The position numbers were made by a program, and so were the translations under genes. A stretch of DNA of 64,000 bases from Vitis vinifera. Its lineage: Eukaryota > Streptophyta > Magnoliopsida > Vitales > Vitaceae. Every line of letters begins with the position of its first letter. Within the stretch, counting starts at the first letter, position 1. The notes under the pieces are model-generated. The model had not been told where the DNA came from. It made no database searches and was given only the letters and a program-made list of their open reading frames with translations. The stretch is taken from NCBI RefSeq assembly GCF_030704535.1, contig NC_081822.1, positions 9,541,001-9,605,000 of the forward strand, given 5' to 3'. Shown here piece after piece: positions 1-13,739 of this stretch.

Positions 1-318
1 TAGTCCTCAATGATAGTTTTTTACACTTAAAAAAATATTTATAGATGCTTACGTGATACAAAAGATTAGTTGGACAAATATTTTGAGATGATACTAATCT
101 TACCCTTTTTTTCAACAAATGGATTAGTTTTGAACTTAAACTCAACGATCCGTTTGATACTATGCTGGTTGTTGCTTGTTATTTAAGAAAAACTCCCACA
201 GGATAGAGGGACCATTTTGGTAATTCACTTGAGAAGCAGCTCTCTTGTATAAGAGAAAGCTAAATTAATTTCTTCCAGCAGTTGCAGAGTGAAGCTGCGC
301 CGGCCTACCGGCGACGGA
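1..318. other. Upstream flank of the ADR1-like NLR gene
   Basis: AT-rich DNA with no coding sequence that I can support. It should hold the promoter and 5' UTR of the plus-strand NLR that starts at 319. I see no convincing TATA box at the expected distance. The reading frame stays open a few codons upstream of 319 but begins with a GTG, so the ATG at 319 is the better start. Confidence 0.5.
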
Positions 319-3300
319 ATGGCAGTAACCGATTTATTCCCCGGTGAAATCGCCGCGGAGCTCCTGAAAATGCTAATATCTATATCAAGAGAATCGTTTA
401 TGTGTAAATCGAGCGCAGAACAAATGGTAACGTATATACAACAAGTCCTCCCCATAATCCAAGAAATACAGTACTCGGGCGTGGAATTGTCGGAGTTGCG
501 ACAGTTTCAGATCGATCGCTTCGTGCATACTCTCCGCGAGGGCCAAGAGCTCGCCAAAAAAGTCCAGGCTTGCGGCAGATGGAACGTGTACAGGAAGGTG
601 CAGTTGGCGAGAAAGATGGAGAAGCTAGAGAAGAACATCCTCAGGTTCTTGAATGGCCCCCTGCAGGCCCATATTCTGGCCGACGTCCACCACATGCGGT
701 TCGAGTCAGCAGAGAGGTTCGACCGGCTGGAATTTTCGGCTCGGCGGCTCGAGGAGCAGCTTGGAGGCATGAAGATCGGGGTTGGTGGCGGAGGGTGGTT
801 GGCGGAGGCAGTGAAGCGAGGGGGGGAGGAGGAGGAGAGTTGCGAAGGTTTGACAAGTATGGGGGTTGGGATGGCTTTAGGGAAGAAGAAGGTGAAGGAA
901 ATGCTTATTGATAGAGACGATCTGCGGGTTGTTGGGATTCATGGGATTGGTGGCAGTGGCAAAACTACTGTTGCCAAGGAGATTTGCAGAGATGGAGAAG
1001 TCCGAAGTATGTTTCTTTCTTCATTTTGTTTTTCTCTTTTCTTTACTGGGTTGCAGGAAAAAAAAAAAAAAAAATCAATTGATTTATTCATCATCTAATA
1101 GCTGAGAAAACGTAAAAATTGAATTCTTCTGCATCTTAATAGAGTGAATGCCCGTTATTTTCGTATATGGAAGACAAAATGAAGAAGAATTTTCTCCTAT
1201 TTTTACATGATTTTATCAATTTTAGGGCTAGCGACAATATCTATAGTTTTTGTTAAGTTATTGTCAATGGGAACTTGAGAACATGCAGGTTGAAGGTAAG
1301 AGGTACTATGACTAAATAAATTCTATAAATGAATAAGTTAGATATCGCAGGAAGATTTTGATATTAACTTACATCTGATTGTTTCATGAGCTTGTTCTTT
1401 GTGATGGTACATAGCCAGAAAAATCAGGAACCAATTGAGTTATCTGCTAAAACTATAAAATCAACTCATATGCCCCCATATCTAAAGCTCTTTTCTCAAT
1501 ACCAGAGTTTGACTTGATTCTGTTCATTACCTTTTGCAGGCTACTTTGATGACAGGATTCTGTTCCTGACTGTGTCGCAGTCCCCAAACGTGGAGCAGTT
1601 GAGGTCTCATATTTGGGAATATGTTGAAGGGAAGGACATGATTAATTCCCATGGTCCCATTCGACGATGGAAGTCACAATTTGAGAGGAGGATTGGAGTA
1701 CGTACACTTGTGGTTCTGGATGATATCTGGTCACTCTCAGTGCTCGAGCTGCTGATTTCCAGAATACCTGGATGCAAAACCCTTGTTGTTTCACGGTTCA
1801 AATTCCCAACCATCCTCAACCTCACCTATGAGCTGGAATTGCTGAGAGAAGATGAAGCTATCTCCTTGTTCTGTCATGTTGCTTTTGGGCAGAAGTCCAT
1901 ACCTCTTTCTGCTAACGAGAATTTGGTCAAACAGGTCTCCCTCTGTCTCAGTTGGATGGTGTTTCTTTGAATTTCATACACGGCTATATTTTACACTGGT
2001 TCTTACTAAAATTGCATTCAATAGGTTGTGCGCGAGTGTAAAGGGCTTCCTTTGGCTCTTAAAGTGATTGGAGCTTCACTTAGAGACCGGCCCCAAATGT
2101 TTTGGGCAAGTGCAGCAAGCAGGCTATCACAAGCAGAACCCATTTGTGAGTCCCACGAAACGAAATTGCTTGAACGAATGGCAGTTGGTATTGCTGACCT
2201 GCCAAAAATGGTTAGAGAATGTTTCTTGGACTTGGGAGCCTTTCCAGAGGATAAGAAGATTCCTCTTGATGTTCTAATCAACATCTGGGTTGAGATCCAT
2301 GATCTTTTTCAGGATGATGCTTTTGCAGTTCTTTATGAGCTTGCAGAAAAGAATCTCCTTTCCCTGGTGAATGATGCAAGGTATGTGAATCGAAATTCTT
2401 TGTCTATTTTAAAGCAAGACTCAAGAAGTTGTGATTCTTCAGTCAATTGTGTTTACATATGCTTAGTTTTTGCACTGCCTGCTTCTGATGGAAGTTTCAT
2501 GCCAAATGCTTTTATCTTGGTCTGATTTTGACAGAGCTGGGGACATATATAGCAGCTATTTTGAGATCTCTGCTTCTCAGCATGATGTTTTGAGAGATCT
2601 TGCCCTTTACATGAGCAAGCGTGAGGGCATAAATGATCGAAGGCGTTTGCTTATGCCAAGGAGGGAAACAAGACTTCCAAAAGAATGGGAGAGGAATATG
2701 GACCAGCCATTTAATGCCCAAATTGTTTCAATTCATACAGGTATTACCATCATCCCTGCTGGGATTTCTGTGGGTAACGAAGATATTAATATTTCAAAAT
2801 AAAAACCACATCAAAAAAATGTTAAGAGAACATCTTCTATTTTTTTGTAGTTAGGCTCCATTTCTGTATTCTCTATGCTCACTTGTGTCTGAACTTCACA
2901 ATATAGGTGAAATGGGAGAAACAGACTGGTTCCAGATGGACTTGCCCAAGGCCGAGGTTCTTATCCTCAACTTCTCCTCAAGTGAATACTTCTTACCTCC
3001 CTTCATTGATCGGATGCCAAAGCTTCGAGCTTTAATATTAATCAATTACAGTACCTCAACGGCAATTCTGAATAATGTAGAAGTATTTTCCAAATTAACT
3101 AACTTGAGGAGCCTCTGGTTTGAGAAGATTTCTATCCCAGAGTTTCCCAAAGCTACTATCCCCATGAAAAGCTTGAAGAAAATATTTCTAGTTCTCTGCA
3201 AAATTGCCAACAGCCTTGATCAGTCTGTTGTAGACCTGCCCCAGATGTTCCCTTGCCTCGCAGAGCTCACAATGGATCATTGCGATGATTTATGTGAGCT

Positions 3301-3739
3301 TCCTTCAAGCATTTCAAGGATGCACTCGCTTGAATGCATGAGTATCACCAACTGCCACAGCCTCCAAGAACTGCCAGCCGACCTGGGAAAACTGAATTCC
3401 CTACAAATTCTTAGGATTTATGATTGCCCAAGTCTGAAGACGCTTCCTCCTGGCCTATGTGAATTGAAGTGTTTGAAGTATCTTGACATTTCTCAGTGTG
3501 TTGGTCTGGAATGCCTTCCTGAAGGAATCGGTGGATTGTTAAGGTTGGAAAAGATTGACATGAGGAAGTGCTCACGGATAAGAAATCTACCAAAATCTGC
3601 TGCCTCATTGCAATTGCTGCGTCATGTGATTTGTGATGAAGAGATTTCTTGGTTGTGGAAAGATGTGGAGACGGCTGTACCAGGTGTTCATGTGGAGTTT
3701 GCAAGGGAATGCTTTGATCTGGACTGGCTGGTGGAGTGA
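319..3739 (+). CDS. ADR1-L1: ADR1-like helper NLR (RPW8-NB-ARC-LRR disease resistance protein)
   Basis: Five exons: 319-1006, 1540-1934, 2025-2380, 2535-2740, 2907-3739, all with GT..AG borders and matching phases; 825 aa. The start MAVTDLF is the typical ADR1 N-terminus. Residues 1-150 form the RPW8-like coiled coil (KMEKLEK, HILADVHH), followed by a Gly/Glu-rich linker. The NB-ARC shows a P-loop GIGGSGKT near 209, kinase-2 LVVLDDIW from 286, RNBS-B TLVVSRF and GLPLAL at 368-373. The MHD position reads QHD (495-497), as is usual in this clade. Exon 5 carries the leucine-rich repeats (MPKLRALIL, LPSSISRM, LPADLGKL, LPPGLCELK). Known for the family: ADR1 proteins act downstream of sensor NLRs with EDS1-PAD4 and form membrane calcium channels. 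Among Arabidopsis members At4g33300 (ADR1-L1) looks closest from memory; the exact orthologue is uncertain. Confidence 0.95.
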
Positions 3740-4962
3740 CCAAGGTTTATGACTTGTATTTACTATTATTGTTGTCCTAAGCAAGAGTAAATATTTTCTT
3801 TCATCCAATGTAAATAATTTTCCTCTTGGAAATTTAAATGGAAAGGGGGGAGAGTTTAGTGATTACTCCTCCATTCTACTGTATGGCATTCTGGACTCTG
3901 ATTTTTTTTTTTTTTAAAAAAAAAATACAACCTGTGAATTTGAGACTACAAAGAAACAGCAGCATTCCTGATAAGTTACAGCGGCCCTAGGAAGCATGCT
4001 TCATCACAGAAGTCCTACCTACTTTGTAATCCTTTGGAGGAAAGCACATTAAGCACTGCTAGTTTTACTTCACATGGAGGGCTCATGAATATTCAGAGAT
4101 CATTAATTGTTGCCTTCTAAAGCCACACAAAAATCATCATCTGCATCTCAATTTGAACCTTGTTGTCACTTGTCACTTACATTTTCCTTCAGCTGAGTGC
4201 TTGTCTTTTGAACTCCAATATGGCCCCCTTTCGACTTGTCCCATTCCTCAATCCTCACCCTATCAATTTCTTATCCCATTCCATGTAATACTAATACCAC
4301 TAACCAAGAGTTAAATTTAAATTAAAGATTGAAACTTGAGTGAGTGAGCATTCCTAACAGGTGAAAACAGCATGGCGTGTAGAGATCAGAGGGATGGACC
4401 GATGATAATTTATCCTATAAGACGGACAAACACATGATTTGACAAGAATATCTAGCGCTAAGAAAAAATTGGGTCTAAGGTAATGGTTTCAATGGTGGGC
4501 CTCTATGAATCCAAAAGTTAGGATAGGGAATTTGGAAATCTTCGGAGACTAAATCCTGAGCCGTAGGAGTGGAGCAGTGGGGCTGTTCCACGATTCATGT
4601 TTCCGTGTGTAACCGACCTACTTGTGTCATGAATGACTGGTACTGGTTTGTGCAGTAGCAGAGCAACGCGGTTGGAGAGAAGCGTGTGGGCCCGTTAGAC
4701 ATGTTACTAAAAAAGTTGCAATCCGTCAGTCTCGATTTCCACCTCAAAAGGAGTTTGAGTCGGTGGTTTTCCACTGTGGGGGTGGGGATTGAAGTTGAAG
4801 GTTGAGGAGCGTTCACATTCGTGATTTGTTGCTTTCACATTAGGGACGCCCACCACAAATATACCACGTTTTCCTGATTTGGGAAACAAATACAGAGGAG
4901 GTCCAATGCATCTCGCCTTGGGCTAGACCAAAACAAATTTCTTTGTATTTAATTTAGAGTAC

Positions 4963-4993
<31 letters not shown>

Positions 4994-5848
4994 CTTGTTT
5001 CCAATATTAGCCATTAAGCTTCCGCAATTTCAAAATCTCCATGATAAATAACTTATTTTTCCTGATTGAAATAGACAAGTCAATTTCTTCCCTTAGAACA
5101 ATCGGTTCAACACCCATTTATTTTGATGTCCCATCTTAATCTACCGTATCCGAATAAAATTGCTCATATATATATATATATATCTATACATGAAATTTGG
5201 TACAATTAGAGACTTATGAGGGCATATTTGTTTGAATTTTTTGCCATTGCTGTTGTACTTAATTGACAATATCACCATTATTGAAATGCCTTGCAAAACC
5301 ATGTGCTGGATCCCATCAGCAAATCCCATCCGTTGAAGACCGGAAGGTACCACATGCTTCGAGTCAATATAAAGTTATAGACTATAAAGCCTTATATTTG
5401 TGATGGCCGAGTAATTGAAAAACAGACAGGTAAATACCCAAAGTTCTCACAAGTGACAAAGCATTTTGACCAAACTGTAGCTTATTTTTAATTTAATTTA
5501 TATTTTACCATTTCTTTTTTCTCCCAAAAATTAATCAGTATACTAGTTTTCATATCCTGGACAAGTGGGCTTCCACTTGTCCGTAGTTGTGCTTACGACA
5601 AATTGCCCTACCCTAAATGCACGCAAGGATGTGAATATCAGGTTGGAGGTGACCAATAAAGAGGCTGTTCAGCAAGCCCATGTCAACATGCTACTCAGAT
5701 TCTGTAAAGCAGAAAGGAAAATTTTTCTGTTGACTCACAAACATTGACACAGTTTTAGTCTATAATTTAGAACAAACCTTCATCATGCATGACAAAACAT
5801 GAAACTTGCATGAAAAGTCTAGCTACTATACAGGCAGCTAAAATGTAT
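3740..5848. other. Intergenic region between the NLR and the NAT gene
   Basis: No supported gene. The stretch holds the NLR 3' flank, a T/A homopolymer tract near 3900-3926 and two TA microsatellites. Short open frames here (for example 4595-4816 and 5565-5747) show no recognisable domain. The last part is the 3' flank of the minus-strand NAT gene. Confidence 0.6.
4962..4993. repeat. TA dinucleotide microsatellite
   Basis: Alternating AT run of about 30 bp with one C interruption, in the intergenic DNA downstream of the NLR gene. A second, shorter TA run lies at about 5167-5183. Confidence 0.9.
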
Positions 5849-8800
5849 TCAAAGATATCTGGTGGGCATGTACTCATTTATCCTGAGAGGGAGGTTGTAA
5901 AACTCCTCATTCCTTGAATCGCCCTTCCAGTGATGGAATGGAACCAACCATTGAATTCCTCTGTCATCATGGAAGCGTCTTGGATCAAGTGTGTTATCAA
6001 GTAGCGTCCCAACGATAATGGCAACAGTTGGAGGTGATGAGAAGATTGTATTTAGGATGTCATTGAACTGCAGGCATCAAAAATAATCTATAAGATACCT
6101 GGAATTTTATTGTACTGGTCTCATGTTTAAGAGAATGCAGCAAAAGAATCTGCAAAATTATGATTAGTTCTGCTAGCAAGAGAGGGATTATAGTTATATA
6201 TGTATCATCTGAAGAGTTGTCCAAATCGTTATCGACTCAATTTGAGAAGAGTGAAGGTCCATAGAACTCATCCTCAAGGTTCTTTAAGAAAATTCCAACA
6301 TTATCTCCAAACATTTGCTAAGACTAACTCTTGTGTTTGAATTCTGAATTCAAATGGACACTTACAATAAATGTGCCATAAATCTACAGAACATTGTTGT
6401 AATACCTCCCTGTTGTATGATATTGGTTGAAATCCCTTGAGTGCGTAATTTGCTATTACAGCACACTTTGAAAAGAAGAGCCCCAGAAAAATGAGCTAGT
6501 TGAATAATATCTCAAATGTTCAGCAACAAAAATACTACTTTAATTTATTATCCTAAGGCATACTCTAGAACGACTTGTGGATTGCCTGAAGGGCTTAAAT
6601 CTGCTGAAATTTGTCATGCCTCATAGCATGTGACTAGCTTTTGGGATACACCTCACACCAGTATACTCGCTTTGACTTCAATGTAATTGTTTTGGAAATT
6701 CCCATGGAAGTTTGTCCTTTTTTTAACTACATTTTTTCCCAACACATGATACAACTAGTATCATTCTTAACTCAAGTGAGTGCAAACACAAAAGGAATAA
6801 CTGAAACAAAATCTTAACAGCAACCAATTGCTGTCTTTCTGTAATGCAATGCATTTGTCAATTCTATCATGAAGGAATTAAATCATCTAGTGAAGAAAGA
6901 AAAAAGACTTGAGAGAATGGAATTTTTGTATGTAACTTACCCATCCTCCATCTGTTTTAACTGGTCCATGACCATCTGTGGTTGTGTGTGAGACAAAATA
7001 TTGAGATATTGATACCCCAAGGAACAGGGACAACCCCAAGACGTAGAGGTTTCTCATGGAATTACTGTTAGCAAATTGAAGAAATGAGATCCCAGTAGCA
7101 GCTGCAGGAAAAGAAAGAGAAGCAACACTACACCCATCAAAAGGATATTAACTAACAAGACTAAAACAAAAATAAAGCCAAACTCACTCACCAACAATGC
7201 CAAATAGAACACAGTATATGGCAGCAAATATTGGTAAAGGAATAGATGCAAAGAAGGCACCAAACTTCCCTGAAAGATGCAGGATAACTCAATCAAACAT
7301 TCAGTGATAATCCCAGGCAATGATTTAATAGAATTAATGGGGGAAGTAAAAAACAAAAAACAGACCAAATATGGAGAAGAAGAACATGAAAGCAGTTGAT
7401 ATCTGCACCACCCTTCTGCTCCCTATGTGTGTGAGTCCAAGGAGGCCCACATTTTCACTGCAACATATTTGAGACTGTTAAAAGAAGCTCTATTACTCTG
7501 ATACCATCAATCAATGGTCAATAGTCTGCATTGTATAGAAATAATTTATTCTATGAAGATTATTTTACAAGGGAGCAGTAATCTGACTAACTAAATTCAG
7601 TAACAGGGAGTTTAAAACCCTGAAATCTAAGCAAGCAAGATGCCTGCGATAACTCGAGAATTGTCCATTTCAGAGGCATCCAAGTATTCCAGGGTTATCA
7701 GTTTTCTATTTTTCTTCTCTCATGTTGTATCATTTATCATAAGTTCTTTTACATAATGAAAAATAAATCGAAAACTAAACGCATACACATGCAAACATAT
7801 ATATTGGAAAAAGAAATATGAAGTAATATAGAACCAATTCCATGATCGATAGAAAAATTAAAAAACTTGAAACAAAAGCATACATTAGTATACAAGATTT
7901 TTGACATAATTAACAAAATAAGACATTTTAATGCATAGGTTCATCGTAAAATCCACAAAATAAACTTTTTCACTTTTTAACTATAATTTTTAGTTCCAAG
8001 TTCCACTCGGTCATAATATGTATTGCTGACATATATGTATTTGTGTCAACTTCAAACTTCCAACTTGCTAAGCTGGTCATGGTTCCCTCCCTTCTCATCC
8101 CATAGAAAAAGACCGAAAAAGAATAAAGGTAAGATATTAAGCAAAAGTTTTTCATTCACTATCATTTTCAAGTTTAACATTCAAATCATTCAAGTATCTC
8201 CCAATATGTATTACAAAAACAAATTTACAAGTTTCAACATTTCTTGTGTGCCTTTGACAAAGTTTTTTCACGGAGGACTATTTTACCCCTATTTTTTTTC
8301 CCTTTTATCATCAATTTCTAACCTTTAATTACATTTTAAACAATTAATCTAATAATTTTGTCAAGATTCTTTTTTTTTTTTAATTATTATATCTTCCATC
8401 CTTTATGTATTATAAGATACTCTTGAGGTAAGACATATACAAATGATATATATCTCTTACATGAAAAAAAAACCCATATCATTATATCCTATATTGTGTA
8501 CTGTAGGCTTTTAAGAATTGTGTAGCTAAGAAGTAATTTTACAGCCATTTATATAAAGACAATATGTTAAGCTAGAAAAGGGACAAACAAAGAAGATGTG
8601 CATAATGATCATGGTTGCATTGCTTCCTTACACAGATGCAGTGGTACCAACAACAGCCCCAAATAACCCATCAAGCAGCAAGCTAATTCCCTGCACTCAC
8701 AAACAAAACAAACCATATGTTCATCGTCTATATAATAAAACAATTTCAGCCTTTTGTTCCATGAAGAGTAACATAAGTAGAAAAGATGTCTGGTGGGAAG

Positions 8801-11713
8801 TTTCATGTTTGCAATGACCTGCAGACCAATGCTTCGACTGAGCACATGTGGTGGAGGGGGTGTAGCACCCGCAAGCCGTGCAGCAGCAAAAAATGTTCCA
8901 GTTGACTGCACCAATGATTTAAAAAATTATCAAGGTAAAAAAAATTCAAAATAACAGTTGCTTTTCTTAAAAGGTAAATAAAGGATAAAAACAGGTTTGA
9001 TTTTCAGGTTCTTCATTAGTTAACCTGTCAAAACTTTCAGCTCTTACCAAGATTTTAGTTTTTGTATTAAAAAGTGTTTAAATTGGTCAAAAATCATCAA
9101 AACAACTTGAAATTGAAATCAAAATATCAACACTTCAAACTGTGATAAAATTTGAAACCTCTGGGATAGTGACTAAACCTCAGCTGATGTAACAAGTGCA
9201 GCTCCCATCATCCCAAAGACATGGCTTGCTCTAAATACAGGAGGACCCCACTGAAATGGATATGGAATTCTGATCCTAGATTGGAAGCAATACCAAATAA
9301 ATTAATAATTGTCATAAAAAACTAATATATTGAGGAAGGTGCCATAACTCTAGAGATAAAGACGAGAATTCAATCGTCTGGATAATACCATGGAGAAGAT
9401 GATATAAGGTAAGAATGATCCACGCGGCAACTCCGTTTTGTCTGCTCCATGGCATTTTTGTAAGCACCAGCCACAGTCAGGATGCCAGCAAAAGCCCAGA
9501 TAATAGCAACGCATAAAAGCAAACCAAACCTCTCAAGGATGAGCTGGACCCTTGGGTGAATCCGCTTCAAATACTGCAGCAAAATACATATAGTTCCCTT
9601 TGTTCCACTTATCCAGAAGAATATTTATGCAAAATACATTGAGGATAACTAATGTTTATACCTGCTGGCCAATAACCAGTAGAATTAGCATTGGCAAACC
9701 AATCTCCACACAATTAGCAAGCTGCAAAAGACAGTGTGTCACATAATGGCCTTTTGCATTAAATCTGTTGTGTCACCTAAAGATTGGAATGCTTTAAGAA
9801 CAAAATTAATTACCTGAGGGAAGCCCCTCATGAACAGACCAAGACCCACTACACAAACAACTGGTACAAGAATAACTGGACTGAAGAATCTGGATAAAAA
9901 CAATGAGGGAACAATTAGAGAACAGAATGGGAATAAAAAAATTTGCAGACCCAGGCTTCAATCCAAACTCGTAAAAATCCAAGGAATTGCATGTCCCAAG
10001 AATATGAATAGAATAAATTGATGTTTGAGATGGGATACCTAGTCAAGTTCCCCCACACCCTACTATATCCAAGGAAGATGTTGATGATGGAAGAAACCAT
10101 TAATGACCCTTGAATAGCTCTCATAGTGTAGACAAACCTCTGCATGCAATCACATCAAAACCATCATGAGAACTGCATCTCGAAAAATTCTCCATCGTGG
10201 AAGGTCAGTGAAACTACAGGCTAAAATTCTAACATCATCCTCAATTTTATTTTAAGTAAACAATCAGAGTAAACTCATCCCCATGGATGTATTACAAAGA
10301 GGAAGCGTATCCAATACTGTTCATAATAATTCATGAAGTACATGTATACTTCAGAATTACTCACAATGTATATTTTTTTTCAGAACAATTGTGGTTGATA
10401 TGCTTTTTCTTCCAATTCCAACTGATCATAAATGCAAAGAGCTTTTTTGCGAAACTACTTGAGTGTCAACAACTCAATTATGCCTAACTACTGAAAGTAG
10501 AACAAACCATGCTTACTCACACATCCAAACACATTGCTTACCAAACTTTCATTTCTTCCCCTTTTCAATTACCATTTTTTAGATGGAGTTTACATACCTC
10601 ATGCTCAGATTTGAAGGTCTTATCAGCGAAATCATTAACAATGGACATGACTGGTATGAAGAATGCGAATGATGCACCCATCACAGTAGGAAGCCTCGCC
10701 CCGAGTAATGTTTGAAGCAGTGTATTCACTCCTGCCATAAAAAGCAACGTCTGGATCACGCGACCTTTGTCACCCTGTCAAAGGAAGAACAAGTTTTAGA
10801 CAGTTTAGATCAACAATAAAGGAATGAAGTAGCCATTTCAGCTTGACAAGGTCAAAAACCACTTACGTTGTTCCCACCCATGAGTGGCACAAGGGTACTA
10901 GCAATCAAAACTGTACTTCCAAGCATCACAATATAGTGTTGAAAAGCCAATATAATTGCTTGTGCTGTAAAATTTAGTTCACAGAGAAAAATCAGCTGAA
11001 GCAGAGATGAGAACATAACCTGGAAATAAGAACCTAAAAATTTTCAAAACGGAATCAGATGTAACTCATAAGTCACCAACTCAATCCAACAATGACCAAC
11101 ACTACATTGAAAATTCCAGAAATAATTTCAGTAATACAACTCTCCATCTGGATGATCGAGTAATGGAATCTATAAGAACTAATAACAGGAAACATTTAAA
11201 TATATGAGTAACTGAACTCAATAAGTTAAAAAGGGAGAATCAGGATAAGGGTGTAAGAAGTGATTTCAAAACTGGGATACAGAAACCCCAAAAAGAATAC
11301 AACGTGATATGAGATTAAAAAAAAAAAAAAAATCCTTTTTCAACCCCATCATATACACAGAGACATACATGAAACAGAGAAGAACCAGAGAGCATCACAA
11401 AAAGGAGAGGACCTTTTCGTAGAAAAAATTTCACTTTCAGTAAACTTTTTGCAGGGAAATAAAATAAAACAAAAGAAAGAGCGGATAATCATAAAGCAAA
11501 GCAACAAAACCCACAAGAAAGAAATAATCATCCCAACAGAAATAAGAGTGAGAATCAAGACTGACGCCAAGCAGGGTTGGAGTGGATGCAGAAGTGAAGC
11601 TGATGCAGCTGTTCATTAGGAGGAAAAATAGGACCCCTGGATCCTCCAAGTGGCGGAGGGGGTGGCCTAGCCACCTGGGGAGGCGGAGCCTGATGACTTG
11701 CTGTTTCTACCAT
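5849..11713 (-). CDS. NAT3: Nucleobase-ascorbate transporter, NAT3-like
   Basis: Fourteen exons on the minus strand, in order of translation: 11566-11713, 10867-10964, 10598-10774, 10039-10139, 9814-9889, 9662-9721, 9389-9573, 9179-9275, 8819-8905, 8632-8690, 7366-7457, 7192-7269, 6941-7101, 5849-6067. Phases agree throughout and give 545 aa, close to the Arabidopsis NAT3 length as I recall it. The N-terminus MVETASHQ with a Pro-rich stretch is NAT3-like. The QH motif of TM1 is at 58-59 (FQHYIVML). The NAT signature starts at E364-N365 (ENVGLLGLTH), ending in His where the consensus has Arg, Lys or Gly. The hydrophobic pattern fits a 12-14 span xanthine/uracil permease, and the C-terminus RINEYMPTRYL is typical. 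Members carry xanthine, uric acid or uracil across membranes; plant substrates are poorly known. Intron 10 (7458-8631) is the largest and AT-rich. No frameshift was seen. Confidence 0.95.
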
Positions 11714-13739
11714 GGCTTCCTGTCTACTCGTCTCAGTGGCGGTATCCTAATCCTTCCTTCTTCTTCTTCTACGAATCACCGACACCAGAAAGGAGGATGG
11801 AAAGCAGAAAACGGAAATAAATAGTAAAGAAAGAAGTGTCGTTTCCGCCTGGCTTCCTTGCCGATAAAGGCCAAAAATAAAATAAACTGAATCAGATGAT
11901 CCAAAGGAGAGAGATTCCAGAGAGAACTGAGAATCGAAACACATATAAGAGAGAGGGTGCTCAGGGTTGTGATCACGTTAAACTTTGTCCGTATGCCGCC
12001 CACATAACGAATGTATGGGCAGTACGCGTGGGTGCTGCTCTCACTTCGAGGCAGTTTCACTTCTTAGCAGCCTTTTCCACTCCTAATTAACACTAAACCT
12101 TCTCTAAATAACCATCATGCCATTCCCAAATCCCCCCATTATCTTCAGTCGTAACTTGTAATTAATAATGTGATGACTTTGGGGTCAAGAATCGCTGGCC
12201 TTTTCCTCAAGCAACCATGATGAAAACTTGCAAAGCATAATAATAATCCGTTTTCTTTCTCAGCCTATGAGGTGTTGTTGGGGACACACTTTCTCGCAAA
12301 GCAGATAAGGTCCATCGTCCACCGAGTTGAAAGGAAAATAATGAAAAAAGGAAGAAAAGTTGCAGACCACCTCACAGGTCTAATCATCATTTGTTTTTTT
12401 CTTAAGATTCCCCTGTCATATCAGAGCTGGGTTGAGGCTTTCGGTCTGTTGTTTATATGAAAAACATAAAGAAAGGGTTTTAATCTGCCCCCTCACTCTC
12501 TTTTCTTAGCATTCCCAAAAGAGAAATCTAAGTTGCAAAAATTTATACTTGTAAATCAAGTTGAAAATTATTATAATGAAGGGGTAAAAAAAAATCTCTA
12601 CTTCAGGAGATACCCAACTTTTTCGTCTGAGAAACTCTCCCATTGGGATAAGCAAAGGAATACTCCTCAAAATTGTTCAGTCCATATTGTCTTTTAACTT
12701 TTTTGTTTAAGTACATATAAGGGCCCACAACCAATAGTTAACTGAATGAAATCAATGAATACATGGTCGTAAAGGTGCAGGCTTGCTATAAAAGAGGATG
12801 AGGGCCAGCCACCCCTAACTTTATAGTCTTTGTTTGAGAAATGATTGATTCTCGGGACCAGCTGTAGGGTGTAGGAGATAACATTTGGCGAGTGCTTAAT
12901 ATAATTTTTGCTTTCAAAGTGAAAAGGATAATTATGCTTTATATACCATTTGGTGAACTGGGTTGATGCATATACCATGACGCAATCATCTTTCGTGCAA
13001 TGAGATATCGGTCTGGAAATGATGTCAGGAGCCCTGATAGCGTGTCCACTAAAAAAAAAAAACTGTATATCAACATTTGAGAAGTTTGCATGGAAGGGGA
13101 TCACGTGCTCGAAGACTTGGACGTTGACGGAGACCACTTGGTAGAGTCGTTTTGATACCGGTAGTGGAGAAACAGAGAATGAGAGATACGATCTGTGACC
13201 TAACAGCTTTAGAAGGAAAAGGAAAGGCATCATTTAATGAGATGGACCATGGATCCTGGCTCCTGGCTCCTGGGTGGGTGGAGAAATGGTGTAAATGTAA
13301 ATTTGGAGGAAAAGCGATGGCAGCAGTGGGAATGGAGGAGTTAAGAAGGCAGAAGGTGGGTAGTGGGACGATTTAAAAGACAAAAAAAATCGAGCCTATC
13401 CATGTGCAGCCCATCACACCTGCATACTGCCGCCCAATCACGCTGTGCCGAACTCAAGCGTCACGTGCGTTGGTCTCTGTTCTGGTTGCGTTTACTTTAA
13501 TGACAAGTCATGACCAGGTGCTCCGCTCATTATTCTTTTGATAAATGTAGTTCAAATCAAAATCAATAAAACCCATATCATCCTGCGGCATGTACGTTGA
13601 TAGATGATTTCAATTTGACATCAAAGACCCCTTTCAAGACTTTTGGAAACAGGAAGACAACTAAGCCAGTGAGGCTTATGATATCTTTTAAGCTATTGGA
13701 TTTATTGCAAAATGAATGAAATAGCTGGTATGACAGTCT

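Noticed and set aside
12694-13233. Minus-strand open frame of 179 codons, the longest unexplained one in that intergenic region
   Set aside because: It has no recognisable domain, irregular composition and no sign of splice or promoter context. AT-rich DNA gives such frames by chance.
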